A stretch of DNA of 64,000 nt from Corynebacterium silvaticum (GTDB lineage Bacteria > Actinomycetota > Actinomycetes > Mycobacteriales > Mycobacteriaceae). Location: contig NZ_SDQO02000002.1 of the NCBI RefSeq assembly GCF_004382825.2, forward strand, positions 434,001-498,000. The letters run 5' to 3'. The notes under the pieces were generated by a model. That model ran no database searches, was not told where the DNA came from, and was given only the letters and a program-made list of their open reading frames with translations. Positions within the stretch are counted from its first letter, which is position 1. The number at the start of each line of letters is the position of its first letter. Below are positions 11,694 to 20,951 of this stretch, piece by piece. The position numbers and the translations under genes were made by a program.

Positions 11694-11895
11694 TTTCTGT
11701 CTGTGAGGCAGTTGCTTTTGCTTGCTCAACTCTTGTGCGGATGGGGTAACGCGGGGGAGGCGAAAGCTTGAAGGCTCACATTTTTGGGTAGGGGAATCGG
11801 GTCATTGTGGCCGGGTAAATGTGGTTTTTTATTCGCTGGAGTGAGTTCAATTGGGCAAAGGTGAGCTACTACACGACATTTTGGATAGAGACACG

Positions 11896-11909
11896 TATTC
11901 TAGAGACTT
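11896..11909 (+). promoter_or_regulatory. Probable leaderless promoter -10 of lpd
   Basis: TATTCT (11896-11901) stands 8 nt before the GTG start of lpd, and no Shine-Dalgarno sequence is present. The spacing predicts that transcription starts at or next to the start codon. Confidence 0.5.
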
Positions 11910-13319
11910 GTGACTGAACATTATGACGTTGTAGTACTCGGCGCTGGCCCCGGTGGCTATGTCGCCGCCATCCGTGCAGCCCAGCTCGGCAAGAAAGTCG
12001 CCGTGGTTGAAAAGCAGTACTGGGGAGGTGTCTGCCTCAACGTTGGATGTATCCCGTCCAAAGCTTTGCTCAAGAACGCTGAGGTCGCGCACATCTTTAA
12101 CCATGAGGCAAAGACCTTTGGCATCTCCGGTGATGTTTCTTTTGACTTCGGTGTCGCGCACAAGCGTTCCCGCAAGGTTTCTTCGGGAATCGTCAAGGGC
12201 GTTCACTATTTGATGAAGAAGAACAAGATCACTGAGATCGACGGACTCGGTAGCTTCAAAGACACTAAAACGATTGAAATCTCCGAGGGCAAAGACGCAG
12301 GAAAGACCGTTACATTTGACGACTGCATCATTGCGACAGGATCCGTCGTTCGTTCTCTGCCAGGCGTAGAGATCGGTGGCAACATTGTTTCCTTTGAGGA
12401 GCAGATCCTCAAGGAAGAAGCACCTAAATCCATGGTCATCGTTGGTGCAGGCGCCATCGGTATGGAATTTGCGTACGTTCTTGCCAACTACGGTGTAGAG
12501 ATCACCATCGTAGAATTCATGGATCGCGTGCTTCCTAACGAGGACGCAGATGTTTCCAAGGAGATCGCTAAGCAGTACAAGAAGCTTGGCGTGAAGCTCC
12601 TCACCGGCCACAAGACTACTGCCATCCGTGATAACGGCAATGGTGTAGAGGTGGACGTGGAGTCCAAGGATGGATCCAAGTCGGAGACCATCAAGGCGGA
12701 GCGCGTCATGGTATCCATCGGTTTTGCACCACGCGTGGAGGGCTATGGCCTGGAGAACACCGGCGTAAAGCTTACCGACCGTGGCGCTATTCAGATCGAC
12801 GATTTCATGCGTACAAACGTTGACCACATCTACGCTATCGGCGATGTAACCGCGAAACTTCAGCTGGCGCATGTCGCTGAGGCACAAGGCGTTGTGGCAG
12901 CCGAGACCATCGCTGGTGCGGAGACCCAAGAGCTGGGCGACTACATGATGATGCCTCGCGCTACCTTCTGCAACCCGCAGGTAGCTTCCTTCGGATACAC
13001 CGAGGAGCAGGCCAAGGAGAAGTTCGCGGGCCGCGAGATCAAGTCCGCCACGTTCCCATTCTCTGCTAACGGCAAGGCACAGGGCCTCGGCGAGTCCGCT
13101 GGCTTTGTCAAGATCATCGCAGATGCTGAGTTCGGGGAACTCCTCGGTGCTCACATGGTGGGTGCAAACGTCTCTGAGCTGCTGCCAGAACTCACGTTGG
13201 CTCAGCGCTTTGACCTGACGGCTGAGGAAATCGGACGCAACGTTCACACTCACCCGACCCTGTCTGAAGCAATGAAGGAAGCTGCAGAAGGCATCATGGG
13301 ACACATGATTAACCTGTAA
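11910..13319 (+). CDS. lpd: Dihydrolipoamide dehydrogenase (E3)
   Basis: A 469-aa FAD-dependent disulfide oxidoreductase that reoxidises dihydrolipoyl groups of the pyruvate and 2-oxoglutarate dehydrogenase complexes. The FAD motif [12 protein letters not shown], the redox-active pair in [16 protein letters not shown], the NAD motif [11 protein letters not shown], the second FAD motif YAIGDV, and the C-terminal HTHPTLSEA with its catalytic His-Glu are all present. The start is the GTG at 11910. It is monocistronic and closed by a hairpin shared with the convergent ramB. A 557-codon open frame on the opposite strand is a shadow of this high-GC3 gene. Confidence 0.96.
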   Translation: MTEHYDVVVLGAGPGGYVAAIRAAQLGKKVAVVEKQYWGGVCLNVGCIPSKALLKNAEVAHIFNHEAKTFGISGDVSFDFGVAHKRSRKVSSGIVKGVHYLMKKNKITEIDGLGSFKDTKTIEISEGKDAGKTVTFDDCIIATGSVVRSLPGVEIGGNIVSFEEQILKEEAPKSMVIVGAGAIGMEFAYVLANYGVEITIVEFMDRVLPNEDADVSKEIAKQYKKLGVKLLTGHKTTAIRDNGNGVEVDVESKDGSKSETIKAERVMVSIGFAPRVEGYGLENTGVKLTDRGAIQIDDFMRTNVDHIYAIGDVTAKLQLAHVAEAQGVVAAETIAGAETQELGDYMMMPRATFCNPQVASFGYTEEQAKEKFAGREIKSATFPFSANGKAQGLGESAGFVKIIADAEFGELLGAHMVGANVSELLPELTLAQRFDLTAEEIGRNVHTHPTLSEAMKEAAEGIMGHMINL

Positions 13320-13335
13320 AGCTAGTGGCTTATCA

Positions 13336-13370
13336 CCCCAGGTTCGCGGAAAACGATCTGCGACCTGGGG
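13336..13370. terminator. Terminator between lpd and ramB
   Basis: CCCCAGGTTCGC (13336-13347) pairs with GCGACCTGGGG (13360-13370) apart from one bulged T, followed by TTT on the plus strand. It serves lpd and possibly the convergent ramB. Confidence 0.75.
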
Positions 13371-13389
13371 TTTAGCTATGGAATCTGTA

Positions 13390-14818
13390 TCAGTATGGCG
13401 CCACGGAGGACGTGTGGGCGTCGATAGCGATGAGTTTATTGACCGCGGGGAATGCTCGTTGTGCACAGTCCTCGCGAGTGCATACGCGACAACCTGCCCC
13501 GATAGGGACGGCGTTGGCAAAGGTTTTTACGTCGAGACCATGGGCATAGACTGTTCGTGCTGCGTGGCGTGCCTCGCACCCCAAGCCGATGGAAAACATT
13601 TTTCCAGTCTCCCCAAAACGTCCCTGGTGATGCCGCACTGTTCGGGCGACCCAGAGATAGTTGCGCCCGTCGGGCATTTGCGCCAATTGCCGCATGATGG
13701 TGCCGGGACTGGTGAAGGTCTCGTAGACATTCCACAGCGGGCAGGTGCCACCAGCATGAGTGAAGTGGAATCCTGTGGCCGACTGTCGTTTGGAAATATT
13801 GCCGGCGCGATCGACGCGGACATAAGGTGAAGGGGATGCCTCGCAGGTTGGGGCGCTGCAATGTTGAGAGCCTGTGACATACCGTTTCATACCCCACCCC
13901 AAACATCTGGCATAAGTACTCGATGTCATAGCCGGAGCGCTCTGCTTCGGAATGAAATAGCCGGTAGGGCAGCATGACGGCAGCCGCAAAATAAGAAGCG
14001 ATGCCACGCCGTGCTAGGGTGCGCGCCTCCACGGACGTGAAGTAGGCATCGGCGAGGAGGGCGTCGATACGCTCGTTGGCCTCCAAAAAAGCGAGCTCTG
14101 TGGCGAGTCTGAAAGCGCGTTGACCAGTGATAAGACGGGTGGACAAGGTGAGAACCCTGGTCTGCGTGTCAAAGTGGTGCAAGGTACTGCCGATGTCTAT
14201 CCCGGCTTTAATGGTGACCCCGTGCCGCGATTCCAATCGGTCTATAAGAGATGCTTCGTTGGCGCGGATGTTGAAAGTGGTGATACCTAACTCGGCGGAG
14301 ATGGCCTCGGCGGAATGGTCGAGATCGTCGAGATAATTTTGGCGTGCATAGAAGAAGTCGCGAACTTCATCGTGCGGCATGGATAGGGCTTCCGAGATCG
14401 CTTGAGTCTCGCCGAGACTGTTGACCAGGCGGACATCTGTGGCTGCCGAGAGCTTGTCGCGGACATTGCGGTAACGACGATGCATCTCCACGACGGCGCG
14501 AGCTATATCGGGATGATGATCTACCAGGTCAGAGAGTTCCTGTAGGTCAATGTCTTCAGGGCAGAGTTCTTTGTCCAGCATGACGTCGTGGACTTCTGCT
14601 AGGAGTCGCGAGTCGTCATCTTTAGAAAAGAATGTGGAGTCGACGCCAAAGACTTCGGTGATTCGGTGGAGCACGGGAAGAGTAAGTGGCCTGACGTCGT
14701 GCTCGATTTGATTGACATAGCTTGCCGAAAGTTCAAGCGTGCCGGCTAAATTAGCCTGGCTGAGGCCACGCTCTTTACGCAGCTGCCGCAGCCGCGAACC
14801 AACGTATGTCTTGCTCAT
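13390..14818 (-). pseudogene. ramB: RamB-type acetate-metabolism regulator, frameshifted
   Basis: An XRE-type HTH ([20 protein letters not shown]) near residues 18-37 is followed by the IrrE-like and C-terminal DUF2083-type domains of the RamB/ScfR family. The reading frame opened at the ATG at 14818 is good up to [10 protein letters not shown], then becomes arginine-rich nonsense. The true C-terminus ([14 protein letters not shown] onward) continues in another frame to a stop at 13390. One extra base in the AA at 13824-13825 explains this; removing it gives 475 aa, the family length. RamB represses genes of acetate uptake and the glyoxylate cycle and lies next to sdhC in C. glutamicum. The break removes the last third (about 145 residues). 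The cause could be a real mutation or a sequencing error. The start [11 protein letters not shown] is preferred to an earlier ATG at 14887 because family members begin there. Confidence 0.85.
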
Positions 14819-15163
14819 GGACTTCAAGGATACGTGAGCAAGTTCACCGGGGAGGTGTATTTGTTGGTTTTTGATACCAGCAGACACTTGCGTTTACGCG
14901 GGTAACAAATTGTGGGTTCTATGCTTATGTTTAAATTTGCGGAATTTCAATGGTCGTAATGTGGCACTGGCCTTGCTAAATGAGTACTGGAGGGGTGCTC
15001 TCATGGTTGATAAAAGTACGCATTTCGGATGACGCCGAATAGGTGTGGGGGTGTGTTGATAAAAAGTTAAAAAACCAATGCGATATATCTCATAGGTGTC
15101 GCCTTGCGCTCGGGTGAAAGGGCCGGTAGAGGTGCCCTTTTGAAAGTCTCAAGCGGTGATATT

Positions 15164-15182
15164 TTAAGTCAGGCTATCCTAA
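15164..15182. promoter_or_regulatory. DtxR-like iron box upstream of sdhC
   Basis: TTAAGTCAGGCTATCCTAA matches the 19-bp DtxR consensus TTAGGTTAGGCTAACCTAA at 16 of 19 positions, including the central AGGCTA and the CCTAA arm. It is 112 bp before sdhC. Direct iron control of succinate dehydrogenase is plausible because the enzyme carries three Fe-S clusters and haem; the effect (activation or repression) cannot be read. Confidence 0.6.
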
Positions 15183-15211
15183 ATTGCGGGTAGGTGGGTA
15201 TTTTTATGCTG

Positions 15212-15227
15212 TGTGAGGGGGGTCACC
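15212..15227. promoter_or_regulatory. GlxR (CRP-type) site upstream of sdhC
   Basis: TGTGA-GGGGGG-TCACC matches the GlxR consensus TGTGA-N6-TCACA at 9 of 10 defined bases, though it lacks the central TA. GlxR is known to control sdhCAB in C. glutamicum, which supports the call. Confidence 0.65.
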
Positions 15228-15293
15228 ATAGGTTGTGGTAAGTGGTTTATCCATGGCGGTGGGTCGTAAAGTTAATACGACACTGGAGGTGCC

Positions 15294-16052
15294 ATGACTG
15301 TAAATAACATCGACCGTGACGCAATCGCGCACGGCAAAATCACTGAAAAGCCGCTACGTGAGCGGCCAAAGTACCCGACCTGGGCACTGAAGCTCACTAT
15401 GGCCGTCACTGGCCTGATCTTCTGCTTCTTTGTGGTCTTCCACATGGTCGGAAACCTTAAGGTTTTCTTGCCGTTCTATGAGGACGGTACGCATCCGATC
15501 GACGTCTATGGCGAGTGGTTGCGCAACCTTCTTTACCCGCTCTTCCCGCACGGTGCATTCCTGTGGCTGTTCCGCATCACGCTGCTTCTCTGCATCGTCT
15601 TGCACATCTACGGCGCTTTTGCACTCATCGGCCGTTCGAGCCGTTCACGCGGTAAGTTCCGTCGCACCAACCTCATGGGGGGCATGAATTCCTTCACCAC
15701 CCGCACGATGTTGGTAACCGGCATCATTTTGCTTGCCTTCATCGTCTTCCACATCTTGGACCTGACTGTTGGTGCCACACCAGCCGCCTCCGAGGTGTTC
15801 GAGCACGGTCAGATTTACGCCAACATGGTGGCAAGCTTTAGCCGTTGGCCCGTCACCATCTTCTACATCATTGCGATGCTGACACTCTTCATGCATCTGT
15901 CGCACGGCATTTGGCTTGCCGCAAGCGATTTGGGCATCACCGGTAAGCGCTGGCGTGCAATCATTCTCTTCCTCGCTTACCTCGTTCCCGCAATCGTAAT
16001 GATTGGCAACATCGCAATTCCGCTGTCTATCGCATGCGGCTGGATCAGCTAG
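15294..16052 (+). CDS. sdhC: Succinate dehydrogenase cytochrome b subunit
   Basis: A 252-aa polytopic membrane subunit that anchors SdhAB, binds haem b and passes electrons to menaquinone. Five hydrophobic helices are visible (about residues 26-50, 80-110, 125-150, 175-200, 222-246), with several histidines inside them (such as VFHMVG, IVLHIYG, IVFHILD, FMHLSHG) able to ligate haem. This is the single-anchor Bacillus-type arrangement rather than separate SdhC and SdhD. It opens the sdhCAB operon; sdhA begins 18 bases after its stop. A GGAGG site lies 4 bases before the ATG. Confidence 0.93.
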   Translation: MTVNNIDRDAIAHGKITEKPLRERPKYPTWALKLTMAVTGLIFCFFVVFHMVGNLKVFLPFYEDGTHPIDVYGEWLRNLLYPLFPHGAFLWLFRITLLLCIVLHIYGAFALIGRSSRSRGKFRRTNLMGGMNSFTTRTMLVTGIILLAFIVFHILDLTVGATPAASEVFEHGQIYANMVASFSRWPVTIFYIIAMLTLFMHLSHGIWLAASDLGITGKRWRAIILFLAYLVPAIVMIGNIAIPLSIACGWIS

Positions 16053-16070
16053 GACGAAAAGGTAATAACA

Positions 16071-18086
16071 ATGAGCATTAACTCTGAAACCGCTACTCGC
16101 CCTGAGTTCACCCAGCCAGCCTCCATCGTCGATGGCGTGAAACTGGGCAGCATCCTTGAGTCGAACGAGCCTAAGGGCGTTCCCACCAAGGACATGTGGG
16201 AGTACCAAAAAGACCACATGAACCTGGTCTCCCCACTGAACCGTCGTAAGTTCACGGTTCTTGTTGTGGGAACCGGCCTTTCCGGTGGTGGCGCTGCTGC
16301 TGCCCTCGGCGAGCTGGGCTACAACGTTAAGGTTTTCACCTACCATGACGCTCCTCGCCGTGCGCACTCCATTGCTGCGCAGGGTGGTGTGAACTCCGCT
16401 CGTGGCAAGAAAGTGGATAACGATGGCGCTTACCGCCACGTGAAGGACACCGTGAAGGGTGGCGACTACCGTTGTCGCGAGTCCGATTGTTGGCGCTTGG
16501 CATACGAATCCGTACGCGTTATTGATCACATGAACGCCATTGGCGCTCCCTTCGCCCGCGAGTACGGCGGAACCCTGGCTACCCGTTCCTTCGGTGGTGT
16601 GCAGGTCTCTCGCACGTACTACACGCGTGGTCAAACAGGCCAGCAGCTTCAGCTCTCCGGAGCAGCTGCGTTGCAGCGTCAGATTGGTCTCGGCACGGTA
16701 GAGATCTTCACGCATGCAGACATGCATGACCTGATCCTCACCGAGGAAAACGGCAAGAAAGCCTGCCGCGGTATCGTCACTCGTAACCTGATCACCGGTG
16801 AGCTCACCCCTCACACGGGCCACGCAGTCATCTTGGCTACTGGCGGTTACGGCAATGTCTACCACATGTCTACGCTGGCTAAGAACTCCAACGCGTCGGC
16901 AATGATGCGTGCGTATGACATCGGCGCTTACCTCGCTTCTCCGTCTTTCATTCAGTTCCACCCGACCGGCCTTCCGGTCAACTCGGAATGGCAGTCGAAG
17001 ACGATCCTGATGTCCGAGTCTTTGCGCAACGACGGCCGCATCTGGTCCCCAATCGAGCCCAAAGACGATCGCGACCCCAACACGATCCCTGAAGACGAGC
17101 GCGATTACTTCCTTGAGCGCCGTTACCCGGCATTCGGTAACCTCGTGCCTCGCGACGTGGCGTCGCGTGCTATTTCTCAGCAGATCAACAAGGGACTCGG
17201 CGTTGGGCCTCTGCACAACTCCGCATACCTCGACTTCCGTGATGCAATTGAGCGTCTTGGTGAGAACACGATCCGCGAGCGCTACTCCAACCTCTTCCAG
17301 ATGTATGAAGAGGCAATCGGCGAGAACCCGTTCAAGGCTCCGATGCGTATTGCACCGACCTGCCACTTCACCATGGGTGGCTTGTGGACGGACTTCAACG
17401 AGATGACCTCCATCGACGGCCTCTTTGCCGCCGGTGAGTGCTCCTGGACCTACCACGGTGCAAACCGTCTGGGTGCTAACTCCTTGCTCTCTGCTTCGGT
17501 CGACGGCTGGTTCACCTTGCCGTTTACTATTCCGAACTACTTGGCTAACCACCTTGGAGAGGCCAAGCTTGCTGAGGATGCTCCTGAGGCAGTAACGGCA
17601 GTCGCACGAGCTCAGGCTCGTATCGACAAGCTCATGAACATCAAGGGCGACGACCCTCATGGTCCTGAGTACTACCACCGCCAGCTAGGCGATATCCTCT
17701 ACTTCTCTTGTGGCGTTGCCCGCAACATCGAAGACCTGAAGACCGGTATTGAGAACATCCGGAAGCTCCGTAAGGAATTCTGGGCGAACCTCCGCATTAC
17801 CGGCGAGGCAGAGGAAATGAACCAGGTTCTTGAGTACGCATGTCGCGTAGCGGACTACATCGACCTCGGCGAGCTCATGTGCGTTGACGCACTCGACCGC
17901 GACGAGTCCTGTGGTGCGCACTTCCGTGACGATCACCTCTCTCCTGAAGGTGAAGCTGAGCGTGACGACGACAACTGGTGCTTCGTTTCCGCATGGGAGC
18001 CAGGCGCACAGGAAAATGAGTTCATTCGCCATGCTGAGCCGCTCACGTTCGAATCGATCCCGCTGATGACAAGGAACTACAAGTAA
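16071..18086 (+). CDS. sdhA: Succinate dehydrogenase flavoprotein subunit
   Basis: A 671-aa FAD protein that oxidises succinate to fumarate. It has the Rossmann motif VVGTGLSGGGAAAALGELG, the region AHSIAAQGGVNSARGKK that carries the covalent-FAD histidine, the active-site segment FHPTGLP and the conserved CHFTMGGLWTDF, plus GANRLGANSLL. Length is that of the long actinobacterial/Bacillus-like SdhA with a C-terminal extension. An AAAAGG site lies 9 bases before the start. Its stop overlaps the sdhB start as TAATG, indicating coupled translation. A 677-codon frame on the opposite strand is a shadow. Confidence 0.96.
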   Translation: MSINSETATRPEFTQPASIVDGVKLGSILESNEPKGVPTKDMWEYQKDHMNLVSPLNRRKFTVLVVGTGLSGGGAAAALGELGYNVKVFTYHDAPRRAHSIAAQGGVNSARGKKVDNDGAYRHVKDTVKGGDYRCRESDCWRLAYESVRVIDHMNAIGAPFAREYGGTLATRSFGGVQVSRTYYTRGQTGQQLQLSGAAALQRQIGLGTVEIFTHADMHDLILTEENGKKACRGIVTRNLITGELTPHTGHAVILATGGYGNVYHMSTLAKNSNASAMMRAYDIGAYLASPSFIQFHPTGLPVNSEWQSKTILMSESLRNDGRIWSPIEPKDDRDPNTIPEDERDYFLERRYPAFGNLVPRDVASRAISQQINKGLGVGPLHNSAYLDFRDAIERLGENTIRERYSNLFQMYEEAIGENPFKAPMRIAPTCHFTMGGLWTDFNEMTSIDGLFAAGECSWTYHGANRLGANSLLSASVDGWFTLPFTIPNYLANHLGEAKLAEDAPEAVTAVARAQARIDKLMNIKGDDPHGPEYYHRQLGDILYFSCGVARNIEDLKTGIENIRKLRKEFWANLRITGEAEEMNQVLEYACRVADYIDLGELMCVDALDRDESCGAHFRDDHLSPEGEAERDDDNWCFVSAWEPGAQENEFIRHAEPLTFESIPLMTRNYK

Positions 18087-18835
18087 TGAAACTCCATCTT
18101 GAAATTTGGCGTCAGGCCGGTCCTAACAGCGAAGGTCATTTCGAGTCCATCGACGTCGACGACGCCGTAGCACAGATGTCGATCCTTGAGCTTCTGGACC
18201 ACGTCAACACTGGCTTGGTTGAGGAAGGCAAAGAGCCTTTCGTCTTCGCTTCGGACTGTCGTGAAGGCATCTGTGGCACCTGTGGTCTGCTAGTTAACGG
18301 CCGCCCACATGGCCTGGATAAGAACAAGCCTTCCTGCCAGCAGCGTCTTGACCACGTAGCAGATGGCTCGACCCTCAAGATTGAGCCTTTCCGTTCTGCT
18401 GCTTACCCGGTGATCAAGGACCTTGCGGTTGACCGCTCGGCTCTTGACCGCGTGATGCAAAAGGGTGGCTACGTTTCCATCAACGCAGGCACGGCCCCTG
18501 ATGCAGACACCATTTACCAGAACCACGAGAAGGCTGAGCTTGCTCTCGACCACGCTGCATGCATCGGTTGTGGCGCCTGCGTGGCTGCTTGCCCCAACGG
18601 CGCAGCACACCTGTTCACCGGAGCAAAGCTTGTGCACCTCGCTCTTATGCCTTTGGGCCGTGAAGAGCGCGGCAAGCGCGCCCGCAATATGATCGATGAG
18701 CTTGAGACCAACTTTGGTCACTGCTCGTTGTACGGCGAGTGCGCCGATGTCTGCCCGGCAGACATTCCGCTGTCCGCTGTTGCGGCTATTAACAAGGAGC
18801 GGGCCCGCGCTTTCTTCCGCGGTAAGGACGACTAA
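18086..18835 (+). CDS. sdhB: Succinate dehydrogenase iron-sulfur subunit
   Basis: A 249-aa ferredoxin-like subunit that carries electrons from FAD to the membrane anchor. The plant-type [2Fe-2S] motif CREGICGTCGLLVNG is near residue 60, and the bacterial cluster motifs CIGCGACVAACPNG (about 155) and HCSLYGECADVCP (about 211) follow. Its first base is shared with the sdhA stop. It is followed 59 bases later by a small membrane protein in the same direction. Confidence 0.96.
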   Translation: MKLHLEIWRQAGPNSEGHFESIDVDDAVAQMSILELLDHVNTGLVEEGKEPFVFASDCREGICGTCGLLVNGRPHGLDKNKPSCQQRLDHVADGSTLKIEPFRSAAYPVIKDLAVDRSALDRVMQKGGYVSINAGTAPDADTIYQNHEKAELALDHAACIGCGACVAACPNGAAHLFTGAKLVHLALMPLGREERGKRARNMIDELETNFGHCSLYGECADVCPADIPLSAVAAINKERARAFFRGKDD

Positions 18836-18894
18836 GCTAAGGTTTAACGCAACGAGCTGACTCACTCACAGGGAAAAATTTAGAAAGGCACATT

Positions 18895-19245
18895 ATGTCT
18901 CATTCAGCACCTGCGACGCAGGAGACTGCGGGATACCCAGTTTTCGAGGGGCGCATGCACTACATCGATGGCTACGACCCCGCGAGCCTCTGGGCACCGC
19001 ATTCGTCGCTACAGCGTACGAGTACGTGGGTGGGCATGGGTGCCATTCTTGTTTCCCTCGCAGGATTCGGTGCGCTGATCTTTGGCTTGGGTGCTGCTTC
19101 TGTAGGAAGCCAAGAAGCTTGGGCTACCTACGTGATCATCGGCGCGGTTATAGGTTTTGTTCTGCTCATCGGTGGTTTTGTTCTGATCCACCGTGGGCGT
19201 CGCAACTACCGTCAGTATCGCGCTGAAACCGGTCGCATGAACTAA
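18895..19245 (+). CDS. Small membrane protein linked to the sdh operon
   Basis: A 116-aa protein with a polar N-terminus (residues 1-40, containing EGRMHYIDGYDP) and two membrane helices (about 46-68 and 76-98), ending in a basic, tyrosine-rich tail. An AGAAAGG site precedes the ATG. It follows sdhB by 59 bases, and a terminator comes directly after it, so it is probably the last gene of the sdh transcript. A protein of this type sits here in C. glutamicum as I recall; its function is unknown, possibly an accessory of the complex. Confidence 0.7.
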   Translation: MSHSAPATQETAGYPVFEGRMHYIDGYDPASLWAPHSSLQRTSTWVGMGAILVSLAGFGALIFGLGAASVGSQEAWATYVIIGAVIGFVLLIGGFVLIHRGRRNYRQYRAETGRMN

Positions 19246-19269
19246 TCGTTTCGCGACACCTCCACTCAC

Positions 19270-19304
19270 AAGGCTCCGATATTCCTAAGGGAAATCGGAG
19301 CCTT
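19270..19304 (+). terminator. Terminator of the sdhCAB operon
   Basis: AAGGCTCCGAT (19270-19280) and ATCGGAGCCTT (19294-19304) form a perfect 11-bp stem with a 13-nt loop, followed by TGTG. It lies 24 bases after the last gene. Confidence 0.8.
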
Positions 19305-19366
19305 TGTGCGTCCACGATTAGCATCAAGGCTATGAATGACAAAAGGGGAAAGTGTTATGGATACTT

Positions 19367-19573
19367 ATGACGCTGGCTGCGACGCTGATCGGCATTAATT
19401 ACATAGTGGCCGGGTGGAATGCACTGTAGTCTCCCAGCAAAGTCCGGCCTTACGGACTTAAGCTGCGAGCATCCTCCGAGGCTGTAGCCCAGACAGTTCG
19501 CCTCTATACCTGGGGTGTCTTTGGCGTGCTCTGGGCGAACTGGCTACCGACTGGTGTGGGGAGTACGGGATAA
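19367..19573 (+). pseudogene. Small membrane protein gene interrupted by TAG
   Basis: From the ATG at 19367 (or the in-frame GTG at 19352, which has AGGGG just upstream) the frame reads MTLAATLIGINYIVAGWNAL, then a TAG at 19427-19429, then SPSKVRPYGLKLR and a second hydrophobic stretch to a TAA at 19571-19573. That TAA overlaps the next gene's ATG as TAATG. The protein-like residue pattern on both sides of the stop and the coupled overlap argue that this was one 68-codon gene with a tryptophan codon (TGG) changed to TAG. Two membrane helices would result. Family unknown. A sequencing error or true decay are both possible; as a shadow-free ORF it would be missed by length filters. Confidence 0.6.
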
Positions 19574-20889
19574 TGAGTGACATGGCACAACATGCAGCTC
19601 CACGCGGACTCGCGGTTCCTGGCCCCTCGCCTGAAGCAGAGGCCGAAAAGCGGCGTGCGCTACGGAAGCACAAGACTATTGCGACGGGATTACTTTTTGT
19701 TGCTGCAGCGATTTTTTTGAGCTGTCAGTGGTATACCTCGGTGACTGACCCCACCCCTGCATGGGTGGGCTTTGTTCGGGCTGCTGCTGAGGCCGGAATG
19801 GTCGGTGGCTTGGCCGATTGGTTTGCAGTGACTGCCTTGTTCCGATACCCCTTGGGCATCAAGATTCCTCATACGGCGATTGTGCGTCGGAAGAAGGATC
19901 AAGTAGGTGTGGCACTGAGCGGGTTTGTGAGCGAGAACTTCCTTAACGCAGAACAAATCACAGAGAAAGTGTCTCAGGCGAATGTGGCGAGTCGCATCGG
20001 CGACTGGTTGTCGGAGCCAGCTAACGCTGAGACCGTGTCGCGTGAGGTCGGTGCCTTTACGGCGAAGGCTGTCAAGGCGCTGGATCCTCAGGACGCAGAG
20101 GCTGTTATCCGAAAAGCGATCGTGGAAAAGCTCGCGGAGCCGGAGTGGGGCCCACCTCTTGGCAGGCTGTTGCAGCAGCTCAATCAGGGAGGCCAAACGG
20201 AACCAATAGTGGATCAACTGGTTTCTTGGCTGCATAAGAAGGCGCTGACGTCGGAAAGCTTAATCCTCAAGATCCTGGGGGAGCGCGCGCCTTCCTGGGC
20301 ACCAAAGTTTGTTAATGAGCTGGTGGGCGATCGGGTGTATCGCGAGCTCATTCAGTGGACGGCTGCGGTGGAGCGCGATAAGAATCATGAGGCCCGTCAG
20401 GCGATCAGACGCTTCCTAGAGAAATTTGCTGATGATCTGCAGACGGATCCGGTTGTGATTCAGAAGGTGGAAGACGTCAAGCACGATGTGATGGGTTCAG
20501 CGCCGGTGCAGGATGCTGCGTCGACGATCTGGGCTAGTGTGTCTAAGAACGTGATCCTTGCTGCGGAAGACGCGGATTCCCTGTTGCGGCAAAAAATCAA
20601 AGAGTATGCGTTGGAGTGGGGAAACCGAATTCACGCCGATGATGCGTTGCGTGCAGATCTCGACGCTCGCATCACCAAGACTGCAGCGTTCCTTGCAGAC
20701 AATTATGCGGATCAGGTGACGTCGATTATTTCAGAGACCATCGAACGCTGGGACGCGGACGAGGCCAGCGACAAGATTGAGTTGATGGTGGGCAAAGACC
20801 TGCAATACATTCGTCTTAACGGAACAGTGGTGGGTGCTCTTGCAGGCTTGGCCATCTACACTGTTTCATATTCACTCTTTGGGGTGTAG
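19573..20889 (+). CDS. DUF445-family membrane protein
   Basis: A 438-aa protein of the DUF445 (YjiN/YheB-like) family. After a charged N-terminus come two membrane helices (about 35-56 and 64-85), with the typical WYTSVTD and GLADWFAVTALFRYPLG segments, then a long mostly helical soluble domain and a C-terminal membrane helix (about 414-436, NGTVVGALAGLAIYTV). The biochemical role of the family is not known. Its start is fused to the stop of the interrupted small membrane gene upstream, so the two were probably translated together. Confidence 0.85.
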   Translation: MSDMAQHAAPRGLAVPGPSPEAEAEKRRALRKHKTIATGLLFVAAAIFLSCQWYTSVTDPTPAWVGFVRAAAEAGMVGGLADWFAVTALFRYPLGIKIPHTAIVRRKKDQVGVALSGFVSENFLNAEQITEKVSQANVASRIGDWLSEPANAETVSREVGAFTAKAVKALDPQDAEAVIRKAIVEKLAEPEWGPPLGRLLQQLNQGGQTEPIVDQLVSWLHKKALTSESLILKILGERAPSWAPKFVNELVGDRVYRELIQWTAAVERDKNHEARQAIRRFLEKFADDLQTDPVVIQKVEDVKHDVMGSAPVQDAASTIWASVSKNVILAAEDADSLLRQKIKEYALEWGNRIHADDALRADLDARITKTAAFLADNYADQVTSIISETIERWDADEASDKIELMVGKDLQYIRLNGTVVGALAGLAIYTVSYSLFGV

Positions 20890-20951
20890 GCGGGGCCTAA
20901 AACGCTGTAGACACCGCTCATCCTCATGCATCTATCCAAGGAATTCTCTTC

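Larger units (their letters stand above)
14819..15293. promoter_or_regulatory. ramB-sdhC divergent regulatory region (475 bp)
   Basis: This gap has no gene. It holds a possible RamB half-site AATTTGCGGA (14934-14943), similar to the RamB motif A(A/G)TTTGCAAA with two differences, then a DtxR-like box and a GlxR-like site listed separately. A GGAGG ribosome site (15285-15289) precedes sdhC. I cannot fix the sdhC -35/-10; TAAAGT at 15267-15272 is one candidate. Confidence 0.6.

Noticed and set aside
11847..13520. 557-codon open frame opposite lpd
   Set aside because: It mirrors lpd exactly, has no recognisable domain and a His/Val/Leu/Asp-rich shadow composition; lpd has all catalytic motifs.
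15645..17678. 677-codon open frame opposite sdhC-sdhA
   Set aside because: Shadow of the highly biased codon use of sdhA; no domain, no ribosome site, runs into the sdhC coding region.
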